Source of the DNA: Chaetomium olivaceum | Lineage: Eukaryota; Ascomycota; Sordariomycetes; Sordariales; Chaetomiaceae | Direction of reading: 5' to 3' | Length of the DNA stretch: 64,000 nt | Assembly (NCBI GenBank): GCA_039881045.1 | Contig: JAYWVB010000050.1 | Span: 206,279-270,278, forward strand | Part shown: piece after piece, positions 11,219 through 21,904 of the stretch | Numbering within the stretch: the stretch's first letter is position 1 | Layout of the letters: each line of letters begins with the position of its first letter | Notes under the pieces: model-generated | Seen by the model: the letters and a program-made list of their open reading frames with translations, nothing else | Told to the model about the DNA's origin: nothing | Database searches by the model: none | Position numbers and translations under genes: made by a program

Positions 11219-12672
11219 ATGTCTGGGAACGTCGAAGCCTTCACCCTCCTCTCATTGGTCGTGGTCATCATCGTTCTCCGGACCGGCGTCCGCTTGAAAA
11301 GTGTCGGGCTGCGGGGGTTGCATCTTGACGATTACCTCATGCCCCTTGCTGGTGTAAGTAAACCGCCGTTTCGCAACAACCGCGCCTCTCTGCCTCACCT
11401 AACCCCCGACAGATACTCTGCATCATCGACTTGGTGGCGGCGATTTATGTCGTGGTCAAGGCCAATGGCTTGACCAACAGTTACATGACCAGCGAGGAGC
11501 GGGCCTCTCTTTCTCCCGACTCGGAGGAATACGCGCACCGTGTTTTGGGATCCAAGATTCAGGTTTTTGGCTGGACCCTCTACGCTGCCAGCCTTTGGTG
11601 CATCAAAGCATGCGTGGCCATCTTTTACTCGAGACTGACGTGAGTGAATTCGGTCCCAAGTGTTGCCCCCCTAATTACCTGTTACATTCTCTAATTCATG
11701 AGACAGTGCAAACCTGGCCAGCTTGAAAATCCGAGTTTATATCGCATATGTGTTCATTGGTGTGACTTGGGTAATCACAACTTGCCTCCTTCTATTTGGC
11801 TGTTGGCCCATGTCAAAGTACTGGCAGATCAACCCAGACCCCGGGAGTACGTTTGTCTCGTCCGACATGGAGCCTCAAGATTCAATATTGACATCCCTTG
11901 CAGTTTGTCAGCCTACCAATTCCAAACTTTACGTTCTGTCTGTTATGATCCCTGATATTCTGACGGACGTGTACTTGCTGTCTATCCCTCTGCCGGTATG
12001 TCGCATTGCTCAATCAATTTCCTGCACCGAGCGTCGCTAACATCAACTTCGACCAGCTTCTCTGGGCTGTAAACATCAGCTTGAAAAAGAAGATCTCGTT
12101 GACTCTCCTTTTCTCTGGAGTGCTCTTTGTGATTGTGGCAGCCATTATCCGTGGAGTTGTGATCCTTAACGTAAGCTGCCCCCACCTGTCCCGCCCAGCA
12201 GAGAGGAATGGAAAGCTTACAGGCGTGTTTATTGCAGTCCGGTCCCGAGGGAGCTGTTTCTGGCAGCGAATGGGCGATCCGCGAGGAATTCGTCTCCATT
12301 GTTGTTTCTAATCTGCCCATCCTGCACTCGCCCATCCGAGCCTTCTGCAGCAAGATCGGACTCAGTGCTCTATTCTCCACACACAACACCAATAACAATA
12401 CGCCCTTCGAAGGTAGAACGATTGGTGGAGGTGGAGGTGGAGGCAGCTATCCACTCCGGAGGTCCAACAAAGATCCGCATGGCACCGTGACGGCCTGGGG
12501 GAGTGATGAACAGATCTTGTGCGAAAATGGCATGCAGAATCCGGCCAAAGACATTGTTGTAGCACGGGAAATCGCGGTCGAGTCCGAGGCCGGATCGGTC
12601 AAGGGGCCGACTGGATGGACTGCATCAGCAGCGAGTGGCTGGAACACTGAACCGAGGTCAAGGGGAGGTTAA
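11219..12672 (+). CDS. PTH11-type / fungal rhodopsin-domain integral membrane protein
   Basis: Multi-pass membrane protein of the large Pezizomycotina family with the rhodopsin-like (PTH11-type) domain; a few members act as surface-sensing receptors, most are unstudied. Six exons: 11219-11353, 11413-11639, 11707-11846, 11904-11995, 12057-12170 and 12238-12672, all with good GTAAGT-class donors, give 380 residues. Landmarks: LHLDDYLMPLAG after helix 1, YSRLTANLASLKIRVYIAY, PDPG-ICQPTNSK (the splice removes a 57-bp in-frame intron), LTDVYLLSIPLPLLW, and SGSEWAIREEFVSIVVSNLPIL. Each is a conserved block of this family. A soluble Gly/Ser-rich tail follows, with seven Gly in a row near 12430. The start ATG is not certain because the first helix is short. 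No frame break. Confidence 0.88.
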
Positions 12673-13675
12673 TGCAGAGGAGTTCGTAGTGCAATTGATG
12701 CCGTTGTCCCTTTCCGCTATCTCGTGTCTCCGTCTACTTTCCCCAGTTGCTTTCTACTGGGTTATTACTGCCTCTGGTGTCATGGAAGGCTACTTCCGTC
12801 AACACCATGTTCAATTTGACCCCAACATGGCCCCTCGTTCTGACCATACTGGTTGGGTTTACTTAATAAGGAGAATCAAAAGAGACGACTCTTCCAGCGG
12901 TAAACACCAAGCATCTAATCGCGGGTGCATAACGCAGAAGACATCACCGATGGTTCTAACATGTTGGTACTCGTTGATCCAAGGCCCCTGGCACCCGCAT
13001 CTCGAACCTCGAAGTGGTACCAGCCAATGCTATGAAGGGCCGAAGGAGTGAACACCATGATCATGTTGCCATTTCACTTTAGCCGAACGTACACGCCCGA
13101 ATCTTGGTAGAATATCGGCTGAGCCCTTTTCGTCCGCTCCGGCGGCGTTACGCAACCGCACCAACCACTGTCGGTGAATTCATATTACATAGTCTTGTGT
13201 CACTCTGCCGAGAAACATGGCTTGATCCAACAACTGAACACGTTGTTCCCCTGTCGCTACCTAACTTGCCTTGGTAAGCTCGAGAACGCATCCAAGCGAG
13301 GGTCGGGGACCTGGGGTGATGATCGACGGCCTTCGAGTCCAGACTGCTGCTTCGCATTGGCGATGTGGTGATGGATTGCTGCTTTTTCCTTAGTGCATTG
13401 CGCACTTGAGACATGGGCGTCCCGAGGGCCTGGTTTGCGGCTCAGGATCTGCGATTGTCTTAACTCTGGGAAACGCGGGGAAGCTGAAGTCTGGATGAAA
13501 ACGAATGCTAGCCAGTCCGGAAGAGGCGAGCGTGTAGACGATCTTCCTTCCTTTTTGCACATTTATATTTGTGCACCCTTAACTTCCCGTTGATATCTCC
13601 CTCCCCGGCCCGACTTGACCCTGACCTGTGAAGCAAAAAGGAAACGAGGTGGTCCCCGATGGAAAAAGATAGAGA
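12673..13675. other. Intergenic region, no gene seen
   Basis: About 1 kb between the PTH11-type gene and the tRNA. Short frames on both strands show no motif, splice continuity or coding bias that I can support. Confidence 0.4.
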
Positions 13676-13767
13676 CTCGGATACCGGGAGTCGAACCCGG
13701 GGCTGTTGAGAGAGCAGTCGCTCCTAAGAAGTGAGAGTCAACGATGTTACCGCTACACCATACCCGA
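13676..13767 (-). tRNA. tRNA-Glu (CTC) with intron
   Basis: The minus strand folds as a tRNA: acceptor stem TCGGGTA with TATCCGA (one G-T pair), D-arm region GGTGTAGCGGTAACATC, T-arm CCGGGTTCGACTCCCGG, discriminator G. The anticodon stem GTTGA/TCAAC is split by an insert of about 21 bases just 3' of the loop CTCTCA, the canonical nuclear pre-tRNA intron site after position 37. Anticodon CTC, decoding GAG (Glu). Confidence 0.85.
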
Positions 13768-14093
13768 TTTGAATCGTGTGTGGTCCCGATTTGTTAGAAA
13801 CAGGGAAACTGGAATGAGCTTTTCATTGTGCAAATTTTCGGTGTGGTGGGTCAGGGGTTACTCCTTTTCTCAAACTGGCCAGAGCCATTCCCCCCTCCAC
13901 TCTTCAGGGGTCACCCCCCACGGTGGCTTTCACGTCACTCAACCGAACGGCTCCCGCGACGCAACCCCGCGTCGGCGCGGTCAGCACACTCACCGCGACC
14001 AGAAAACGTTTAGATCACAGCCTGGAACACTCACTGTCCACAACCACCACCACGCACTTTCTCAACACCCACAAACCCAGCACATCACCCACA
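13768..14093. other. Upstream region of the GFA-domain gene
   Basis: About 325 bp between the tRNA and the GFA ATG; no further gene seen. It is C/A-rich just before the ATG, as is common in fungal leaders. Confidence 0.4.
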
Positions 14094-14552
14094 ATGGAAG
14101 TAACCTGCGAATGCAAAAACGTCCATTTCACCACCCCGACCCCCTCCCCACTCAAAGTCTACCACTGCCACTGCATCGAATGCCGCAAGCAATCGGCCTC
14201 GGCCTATGGCACGAGCGCCATCTTCCCCGCGGCGGGCCTCTTCCCGCTCGCCGCCGACCTCGCCTCGAAACTGCGCATCTGGACACGCCCCACCGACTCC
14301 GGCGGCAGCATGGACTGTTATTTTTGTAAGGAGTGCGGCGGGCGCGTGCTGCATCGCATCCGCGATAAGGATGGGACTGAGCGGGATACGGTGAGCATTA
14401 AGGGGGGGTTAGTGACGGGGCTGAATTGGACGGGTGCAGCACATATTTATACAAGGAGTGCTGTGGTCGATGTGCCCAAGGGGGTGGAAACCTGGGAGGC
14501 GGCGCCGGGGGAAATGGTTGGGAGGAGGGAGGGCGAGGATGATAGGTGTTGA
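14094..14552 (+). CDS. GFA/CENP-V-type zinc protein (glutathione-dependent formaldehyde-activating enzyme family)
   Basis: Small zinc-binding protein of the GFA family (Mss4-like fold); the founding bacterial enzyme speeds S-hydroxymethylglutathione formation, while fungal paralogs are mostly of unknown substrate. Intronless, 152 residues, usual length. The metal ligands are in place: CECKNVHF near residue 5, YHCHCIECRKQSAS near 28, and FCKECGGRVLHR near 81. The ATG at 14094 was chosen because an in-frame extension upstream adds only low-complexity residues and the family starts just before its first Cys pair. A second GFA gene sits at 44584-45394. The neighbouring dehydrogenase and monooxygenase suggest small-molecule metabolism, but no common pathway can be proved. 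Confidence 0.88.
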   Translation: MEVTCECKNVHFTTPTPSPLKVYHCHCIECRKQSASAYGTSAIFPAAGLFPLAADLASKLRIWTRPTDSGGSMDCYFCKECGGRVLHRIRDKDGTERDTVSIKGGLVTGLNWTGAAHIYTRSAVVDVPKGVETWEAAPGEMVGRREGEDDRC

Positions 14553-15164
14553 GGTTTGGTTTGGGAAGCTGATGACTGCCTAGTTATTTTGGGGTCAGAC
14601 GGTGAGCATGGCAAAATAACCTGGAGTTAAGCTCGGTGAGAGGGGAGTCATGAAGCTGGATTGGGTCCCAATACGGATACAGTACCATCGGTGCTGACGT
14701 GAGTTTACCTGCCACGCTGCCCACCCACCGCGCGTCATCTTTGTTTGTGAGGCGCGACAGTAGCCGAGGTAATGTCCTCTTGAGCACACCTTGTCAATCA
14801 AACCACAAGAAGCATCATATGGCGATGGCAGGTTTGGTGGCTTGCTGTTAATCAGCCTCACAACGCCCAAATCCCTCTCGAATGCGAGGCCACACAGCTC
14901 GAGGCCGGACCGAACGGAGGAATCGCGTGCTCCGCTGGGCATGCTCCGCAATGCCAACCCCCATCCCGGAGATAAGCAATGGCACTCGGAATATGATCCC
15001 TGCGGTTCCTCGCGCTTGGGAATCCTACTGGGTAGATTATTAAACAGAGCTCACAGTTGTCCGCACCTTTCGCTTTTAATACACAACTCTATCCCTCGAC
15101 TATTTACCCAAAGTGTTAAACCTTAACCGCTGCTACAAACGCGAAACAATCCCAAGATATCATC
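14553..15164. other. Intergenic region, promoter of the dehydrogenase gene
   Basis: About 610 bp; no gene recognised on either strand. Confidence 0.4.
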
Positions 15165-16302
15165 ATGGCCTCTGCTCCCACCCAAAACGGCCAAAGCCCC
15201 AAGGGCCTTAGCAATGATGTGCTGCTAGTCGCCGTCCCCATCCCGCCAAACGAAACGTGGATGGAACATCTTAGGGCCTCGCACCCCGGGCTCACAGTGC
15301 GCTGGTTTACCCAATCCTACACATACCCTCCAGCTCCCGTGCCCGAGGAATTGTACGAGGGCGTAACTTTGCTCGTCACCTTTTGGCCTCACCCAGCCGA
15401 GTCGTTGCCAAAAGTCCGTTACATCCAGCTGTTGTCCGCCGGTGCCGATCGATGGATCACACACGATCTCTACAAAAACCAGAAGATCACCTTCTGTACC
15501 GCAAATGGAGCCCATTCGTACGTTAGCATATCACTCGGGCGTGAGTTACCGCTGACCACCCCACAGTCCCCAGATCGCAGAGTGGGTGATTGGCACTTGG
15601 TTAATGGTCAACCACAACTTTCTCGGCTATGCCGAGCAGCAAAAGCAACAGAAGTGGTCCCGCTTGGATGGCTTGGCCATAGACTCGCCCGGCCTTCGCA
15701 TGGGCATCCTCGGCTATGGGGCGATTGGACGGCAGTGCGCGAGGATTGGCCAAGCGTTGGGCATGGAAGTCTACGCCTACACTCGGAGCGAGAGATCGAC
15801 TCCCGAATCCCGCAAGGACGACAGCTACTTCGTTCCCGGGACGGGAGACCCGGATGGCCTTGTGCCGACGAAGTGGTTCCACGGCTCGTCAAAGGAGGCT
15901 GTCAATGAGTTCCTGGCTCAGGACCTTGACTTGCTCGTGCTGGCTTTGCCCCTGACGGAAGCAACCACCTCCATACTCGGCCGTGAACAGTTTGATATCC
16001 TGGCCAAAAAGAAGACCTTCGTCTCCAACATCGCCCGCGGGCCGCATATTGACACGGATGCTCTTCTTGACGCACTGCGTGAGGGCAAGATCAGGGGCGC
16101 TGCCCTCGATGTGGCCGATCCCGAGCCACTGCCTGACGGACACCCACTGTTTTCCGCAGCCAACGTCTTTATCACCCCCCACGTCAGTTGGCAAACACCG
16201 CATCTCATGACTCGTATCGAAGGGATCGCCGAGAAGAACCTCGAGAGCCTGAGCGAGGGAAAGCCGCTCATCAATGTCATGAACCGGGAGCACCATTACT
16301 GA
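15165..16302 (+). CDS. D-isomer-specific 2-hydroxyacid dehydrogenase
   Basis: NAD(P)-dependent D-2-hydroxyacid dehydrogenase (glyoxylate/hydroxypyruvate reductase-like), interconverting 2-oxo acids and D-2-hydroxy acids. Exons 15165-15517 and 15567-16302 with a short 49-bp phase-2 intron (GTACGT...CACAG), 362 residues. The splice yields TANGAHSPQIAEWVIG, the conserved turn before the nucleotide-binding domain. The Rossmann motif MGILGYGAIGRQ lies near residue 165. The catalytic triad is recognisable: Arg in VSNIARGPHID, Glu in DVADPEPLP, and His in VFITPHVSWQTP. It ends 52 bp from the convergent FAD monooxygenase, so the two 3' ends face each other closely. No frame break. Confidence 0.92.
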
Positions 16303-16354
16303 GGTTTCAACTCCCTGTCTTGTTATTCTTGATTGCCACGCGGGGTTTTAGCCG

Positions 16355-17931
16355 TCACTCAGGTGCGCTCCGTATTTGCCTCAACTCCGCCCGGGCTTCC
16401 TGTATCATTCTTTCAAGGTCAACACCCCAACAAATGGCCTGCCTTGTCTCGATATCTTTTCGCACCGCTTCGAAATTCTCCTTGCCTGTGTTTGGCAATC
16501 TCCACTCATACAAGTCGGCCGCTCGTCGACTGCTCCGGACCAGCCACTGATCTCGTTCTCGGCGGCTCGCGTCGAACGCAGCGAACACCGCCCGCAGTCC
16601 GTCGATAGGGTTAACGTTGTCTTCCTGGATTTCCTCGAGAAGCGAGGCAAAGACTGCGACATCTTCCATACAAAACCCGGCGCCGGACCCGTGATGTGGC
16701 GTACTGGCATGTGCGGCATCCCCGATAACAAGGATGCGGTCAGAATAGAACTTGGTCAATGGATGGTCAGCCAGGTCGAATAGACCCCACTGAGACCAAG
16801 TTAGTATTTGTTGTAGCACATAGCTATTGATTCACCCACGGTGCATATTAAGCTAGATATATCAACGTACCTTATCTATCTTGTCTTTCGTTAAACGGAG
16901 AAGTGTTTGGATTGTTTTGCTAAATCCTCCTCGCTCAAAATCGCGCAGCGCATCTTCTCTGGTTGCCGGAAGGGTGAAACTTCTGGCATCTTGACTTGGC
17001 CAGGATTCGTTCGAGTCTGTAACGAAAGCGACCAGGTTAAGGAACCGTTCCCCTCCTGGTTTACCCACCGGAAAGGTCAGGACATGTCTGCCGTGGCCCA
17101 TCTACCCTGGTCAGCACATTCGGAAGATCGGTTGTTGGTAACTTGTATCCCAACACCTCAAGCCTGAGTGATATTAAAGGCAAAGAAGTCACTCACCCAC
17201 AAACTAGAAACTCCCACCCTCTCGATTCCTAGCTCCTTGACAGCCTGCTCCCTCGAAATCATGCACCGATAGGCATATTTCCCACTATACCCACATTTTG
17301 CCCCTTCCACTGCCTCCCCACCCACCATGATCTCCCGAACCTTCGACTTCACACCATCACACCCAACCACCGCATCGGCCTCGGCCATAGTCCCGTCCGC
17401 AAACCTCAACAGCACCTTCTCATCAGACTGTTCAATACCCTCCAGCCGTTTCCCAAACTGGATAACCCCCTCCGGCACCATCCCCATCAGAACCTCCAAC
17501 CACTTCGCGCGATGCACAGCTCCATGGCCCTCCCCATACCGTGCAAACACCGTAAACGCCGGCTGCAGCTCTCTCACATCCACATCCGCCGTCCCATCCA
17601 AAAACTCAATCCACACCGGCTCCTCCTCCCCTGCGTCCCCCTCCACCCCTTTATCCCCATCACCAGCACCATCCCCCCCCCCCGTCACAACCCCCAACTT
17701 CTTACGTCTCACATCCCGCTTAGTACTCTCCCTCAAGAAAACCTCTCCCAACACAGGGTCGGCAATGGCCATCGCACGCGCCGCGTTGGGACCAAAGCCG
17801 AGCCCCGCGCCGAGCTCGGTCGGGTGGGCGGCTTGTTCGTAAACGGTGTGGGGGATGCCGCGGCGGGTGAGGGCGATGGAGAGGGTGGTGCCGGTTATCC
17901 CGGCTCCGATGAGGGCTAGGTGGGGGGCCAT
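16355..17931 (-). CDS. FAD-dependent monooxygenase, salicylate-hydroxylase-like
   Basis: Flavoprotein aromatic hydroxylase family (class A monooxygenase); substrate probably a small phenolic, not determinable here. Exons 17931-17197, 17101-16871 and 16789-16355, both introns phase 0 (95 and 81 bp), 466 residues. FAD-binding GxGxxG is GAGITGTTL near residue 9; the DG motif is ADAVVGCDGVKSKVR; the second FAD motif is ILVIGDAAHASTPHHGSGAG near residue 345. Splices join SSLW to MGHGRHVLTFPVG and KDKIDK to WGLFDLADHP, both as expected in the family. A Gly/Asp/Glu-rich insert (TGGGDGAGDGDKG and on) near residue 83 is not part of the usual fold and probably forms a surface loop. Convergent with the dehydrogenase ending at 16302. 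Confidence 0.9.
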
Positions 17932-19134
17932 CTTTTGGTTTCGTAGGGGAACTATATGTTTCTTTTTATTTGCGGGTGTCGTGTTGTTGTTTGAAGTTCG
18001 TGTTATTTTGAGGTGGGGTGAAGGGTGAGATTGAGGGCCAAGGGATCGGATGTTGAAAGGCGGTGAGTTGGCGAGTTAGGGGAGAGTTGTTTGTACGAGT
18101 ATTGGTGGTGGTGTCGTGGTGGATGAGGTGGGTCGGTAACGGCAGGACTTGGATGTGGTGACATGTAAGCAGAGGTGGTTTGAGCCCGGGTGCTGATATC
18201 CAGGTGTGTCAACTGCCGATGTGAGGGGTACCGGGGTGAGCACGAACCGCGCCGATCGATCCGAGGAACCTGAAGAAACAAGCGTATGTAGGACAAGAGC
18301 ATGACGCGTGTTATTGGCACAGAGGGCATTGCAGTCAATCATCCGCGGGGAGAAATGGATGAGGGCCATTCATTGATGGATAACCACCACACCCGTTGTA
18401 TGTACTTCTCGAGATGCTAGGCATATAAACAAGGCACTATAAAACACTTACAAACCAGTCAGACACAGTACTACTCGTACTAACTCTCACCCTCCCCCCA
18501 CAAAGCCACAGCTTGTTGTCCCTAATCCATTGATTCTCGCAATATCTTCCTAACCCATTTATAGGATATAACTCGCCCACCAAACATGATATTTGCGTCG
18601 AACTCCGAACCTTATTTCAGATGCCTACATTGCTGACTGCAGAAGGGAGTTTGAGTGACCGCGGTGAGTGCCGACCATCTCGGAGCAACACACCAAACAG
18701 CAACTGCTCAGCCAACTCGTTGTTTCGCAGGTCCCATGACCCAGAATCCACGAAAGAGGGTAGCATTTCAAAATTATCCTTGAAATGGCGTGTCATTCTT
18801 GGTTAATACAACCGTAAACCACTTTAGTGAAGTGTTGACGCGCTGCCAGGTTTTGGGCACGACTCCCGGCTCGCCGAAGTCACTCAAGGGGTTCCATCAT
18901 CCATCATGCTGTTGTGTCATGGAGCTCAACAAAGAAATCTTGTACGCTATGGCTTAAAATGTATGCGCCCTGCCAGAAAAAGTAGTTCACGACGCCCCTG
19001 GAACATTGCTCTGGTTTGCCCCGTGGGCGGCTAGGTTTCCACTCCACCCCGAGGTTCTCGTGTTTTCCAGGCCCATCACTCTGGGTCTGTCGCTGAAACC
19101 TCGGGCTCAACTATTCAATCCTTGCCAGCAATTG
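17932..19134. other. Intergenic region, no gene seen
   Basis: About 1.2 kb. Two TATA-like stretches (ATATAAAC and CTATAAAAC, 18422-18445) lie inside, but no convincing gene begins downstream on the plus strand. It may hold an unseen non-coding transcript or nothing. Confidence 0.35.
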
Positions 19135-21134
19135 CTATAAAGGGGTAACTGTTGTGCCCTGCAACTCCGAGTTATGGCGCCTTCCCTTGTCCGCACCCCC
19201 AGCGCCATTTTCCTCGTGCCAGAGGGGGAAGCTATGCCAATCATCCTGCCAATCCCCGCCTTTGTTTGGCCACAGCGCGCCCCATACGTCTTCGTCTTCA
19301 TACTCGACCATCTCCAGGTTGTCGCGAATGTACTGCCTCTCTGTGGCATCGAAACCGATCTCGCGCGCTGTCACTTCGCCGCTTGTTTCGCGCCTCGTGC
19401 ACGTCCAGCTCCGCCCGATCCACCTCCCAAGCTCATTGATCTCTGGGTATTGCTCAGCAACGGAATCTGAGACATCGGGTTTAAGCGTGAGACGTTTCAG
19501 GGGGTGATTGGCAGCGACAGAAGCTAGCTCGTGGAAAATGGCCTTGGCGAGAGATGCGTCGAGAGCGAGGTTGACCAAGGTTTTGCGAACCCTCGCAACA
19601 TCACCCTCCGGTTCCTGATAAGGTGAGCGGCAGTCGAGCAACAACGCAGCGCGCTGCAGGCGGGAGATCTGCCCCAGCGTGCGGTACACGGCCACCTCCT
19701 CGGGCCCGCCCTGGCGGCGCCGGACGCGTAACTCCACATCCTCGAGCCTCGGGCATCGCTGCTGGATCTCTCGGACCCGGGCGGCGTCAATGTCAAGGTT
19801 GTTATGGTCGTCGCCGCGGTGTGAAAATAGGTGCAGCTTCCGCAGTGTGGGGCCGTGGCAGCGGAGAACCGCGTTGACAGTGTTTCTGCCAAAGCAGCCT
19901 CGGAGTATGAGCGTCTGAAGTGGAGGTAGGCCTTTTAAAAACAGAGCAGCTGGCTGGTCGAGATGGGTGGTGATATTTTCGAGGCGGTCTTTCGACGAGA
20001 CTGTCAGCCCGAGTTCCTGGAGGGAGCGGAACAACCCGCTCACGGACATCGATGCCAGATTATGGAGGGCTTGGGCGGACACACGAGAGTGATACTCAAA
20101 GCGGCGAAGGGTCCGATAATCCGTACGTGTGTTCCAAACCTCCAATTCTCGGATGGGGTTGCTGCGAACGCCGGATAGTACTAGTGTGTCAAGATGGACC
20201 CTCTCTGGCGTCGCTGGTGTTCGCTGCTGCGCATTGGTGATGGACTGGTTCGGAGTCGTAAGGAAGAACCCCTTCCAAGGCTCCCTCGGCTCCTGAATGG
20301 CCTCGACTAGTGCAAGGGTGCCAGAAGGGCTGGCATTATGAATCTCCAACTTACTCAGGTTGGGGGCGCATCTCGACGCAACGATACTCTCCAGAGCTTC
20401 TAGGTTGAAGTCGAACCGACCCCAATCGTCATAGGGTATGCATTTTGCACGGATGTTATAGAGACAAGGCGAGGTCGCAAGCGCAAAGTCATCTGGATCA
20501 ACATTGTGGAGCTGGTGCCTTTCTTGGAGGAGGCTACGGAGGCTGAAAGCGTCAATATGCAGACGGCTCTTCGGGTGGTTCTTGTGCAATGCCGTGAGGA
20601 CGCAGGGTGGTATCTGATGGCGACAAGCGTACACCAAGTCCGTCAGGGCGGGCAATTGGCCGAGAAACCGTGCGAATGGGAGCCACGCCTCGTTCTGTGC
20701 CTGCTTTTGCTGTATTGACAAAGGAGGGGCCGCATCAAATCCAGCCCCGAAACCGTTGTTGTTGTCACTGTCGCTGTCGCTGTCATCGTTCGTCATAAAA
20801 GGGCCCGCCATCTTGTATGGGTCATCAGACTCGTTGCCATGGTCCATACAGCCAGTGGCCACAATTCTGCGCACATGCCGAAACAGATTCCGGCGACCAA
20901 GCACGGTGACCAGTTTGTCCACGTCGCTGCGAAGTTTCTCCCTGTTGCGTAGGGTGAACTTTAATTGAGAAAACCGGCGTCGTGCGGCTGCCTGGTAACA
21001 AACTTTACTCGTCATCGACAGAGACAATAGACTCCGTCGGGGAAATATTGACAGAGATACTCGAACAGGTGAAGGGGCAGTGTCTCCAGCGGCGCGGGGC
21101 GTCGATATATGGCTGGCGCTTCCAGTACATCCAT
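19135..21134 (-). CDS. F-box / LRR-like protein (one frameshift in the F-box)
   Basis: Probably a substrate receptor of an SCF ubiquitin ligase; the target is unknown. From the ATG at 21134 one frame reads MDVLEAPAIYRRPAPLETLP and then LHLFEYLCQYFPD, the first half of an F-box. It then runs to a stop, while the next frame carries SLLSLSMTSKVCYQAAARRR, the second half. One missing base near 21035-21043, next to a GGGG run, restores a normal F-box. The remaining 620 residues are uninterrupted and contain irregular leucine-rich segments (APNLSKLEIHNA, PPLQTLILRGC, GPTLRKLHLFSHR, CPRLEDVELRV). They also hold an acidic Asp/Ser/Asn insert near residue 80 of the long frame, as in many fungal F-box/LRR proteins. 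Whether the gene is broken or the base was lost in sequencing cannot be settled here. Confidence 0.7.
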
Positions 21135-21454
21135 TGTGGGGCGGTTATCTTGGGGCGAATTCACTAAAGGCGAGGTCGGGTAAAGAAGTCAGGTAGGCAG
21201 TTAGCATTAATACCCTGGGAGAAGCGCACTTTTGAATAAGTTCTGAACCTCCCTGGCTATGCCCAAGAGCCGTTAGCGCCTAACACCTTGTGGTGGGGGA
21301 TCCATCGCGCCACAGGGGTAGCGAAAAGTTGACAGCCGCTTTTCCGGCGACAACAACTTCCGTGACCATCACATTTCCTCGTGACAACAAAAAGTACCCA
21401 TCGTGGGTCTTAGGGCGCCGGTTTAGGGCGCCGGTTTGAGGTAGGCGCCGGTTC
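21135..21454. other. Intergenic region with a short direct repeat
   Basis: About 320 bp; no gene. A 15-base direct repeat around TAGGGCGCCGGTTT occurs at about 21409-21437, with a third partial copy (GGCGCCGGTT) just after. Confidence 0.4.
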
Positions 21455-21904
21455 TCAATGCGACACCAGCACGGACACCCCAGTGTTGACGACTTCCGGG
21501 ACAGAGCCTCGGCTGCTCTCGCCGTACACTATTGCTGCAATCCCACCAGGAGGTAGTATCAACACTTCACCCGGCGACATATCAACTCCAGGGGCAGAGA
21601 CTCGGCTGCTCTCGCCGTACGCTATTGATGCAATGCCAACAGATTGTGATATCAACGCTTCACCCGGGGCAGACGGATATCCGAGCAAAGCTAAGTGGAT
21701 GGAATACGGTCGACACGGGAGGTTGGGAATGTCTCCGCTGGGGTCGCCGTACATGAAGCGGAGATGAGTTCTTTGTGGGAAGTCATGCGCGGGACTTTGC
21801 CACGGAAAAATGTCTTGGAGGAAGCCGTTATCGGGTACCAGCGTCCCAAGTTTCGATGCTGGTGCGGTATAAGAGCCAGAGAGCGGCAGCCCAGGCGGAG
21901 GCAT
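21455..21904 (-). CDS. Hypothetical small protein containing the 93-bp repeat (doubtful)
   Basis: A 149-codon frame. Its C-terminal half is a two-fold repeat of about 31 residues around SPGE(A/V)LI...GIA(S/A)I(A/V)YGESSR, encoded by the tandem repeat. The frame resembles no family I know. It overlaps on the opposite strand the start of the chitinase-type tail gene, so it may be a by-product of that degenerate region. The plus strand over the repeat is open too. Listed because of the repeat periodicity only. Confidence 0.25.
   Translation of the reverse strand: MPPPGLPLSGSYTAPASKLGTLVPDNGFLQDIFPWQSPAHDFPQRTHLRFMYGDPSGDIPNLPCRPYSIHLALLGYPSAPGEALISQSVGIASIAYGESSRVSAPGVDMSPGEVLILPPGGIAAIVYGESSRGSVPEVVNTGVSVLVSH
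21500..21686. repeat. Tandem repeat, two copies of a 93-bp unit
   Basis: Two adjacent copies share the core CTCGGCTGCTCTCGCCGTAC at 21508 and 21601, exactly 93 bases (31 codons) apart, with matching flanks (TATTGMTGCAAT, ATCAACRCTTCACCCGG). The copies differ mainly at scattered single bases. The period is a multiple of three and both strands stay open, so it may belong to a protein-coding repeat. Confidence 0.7.
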
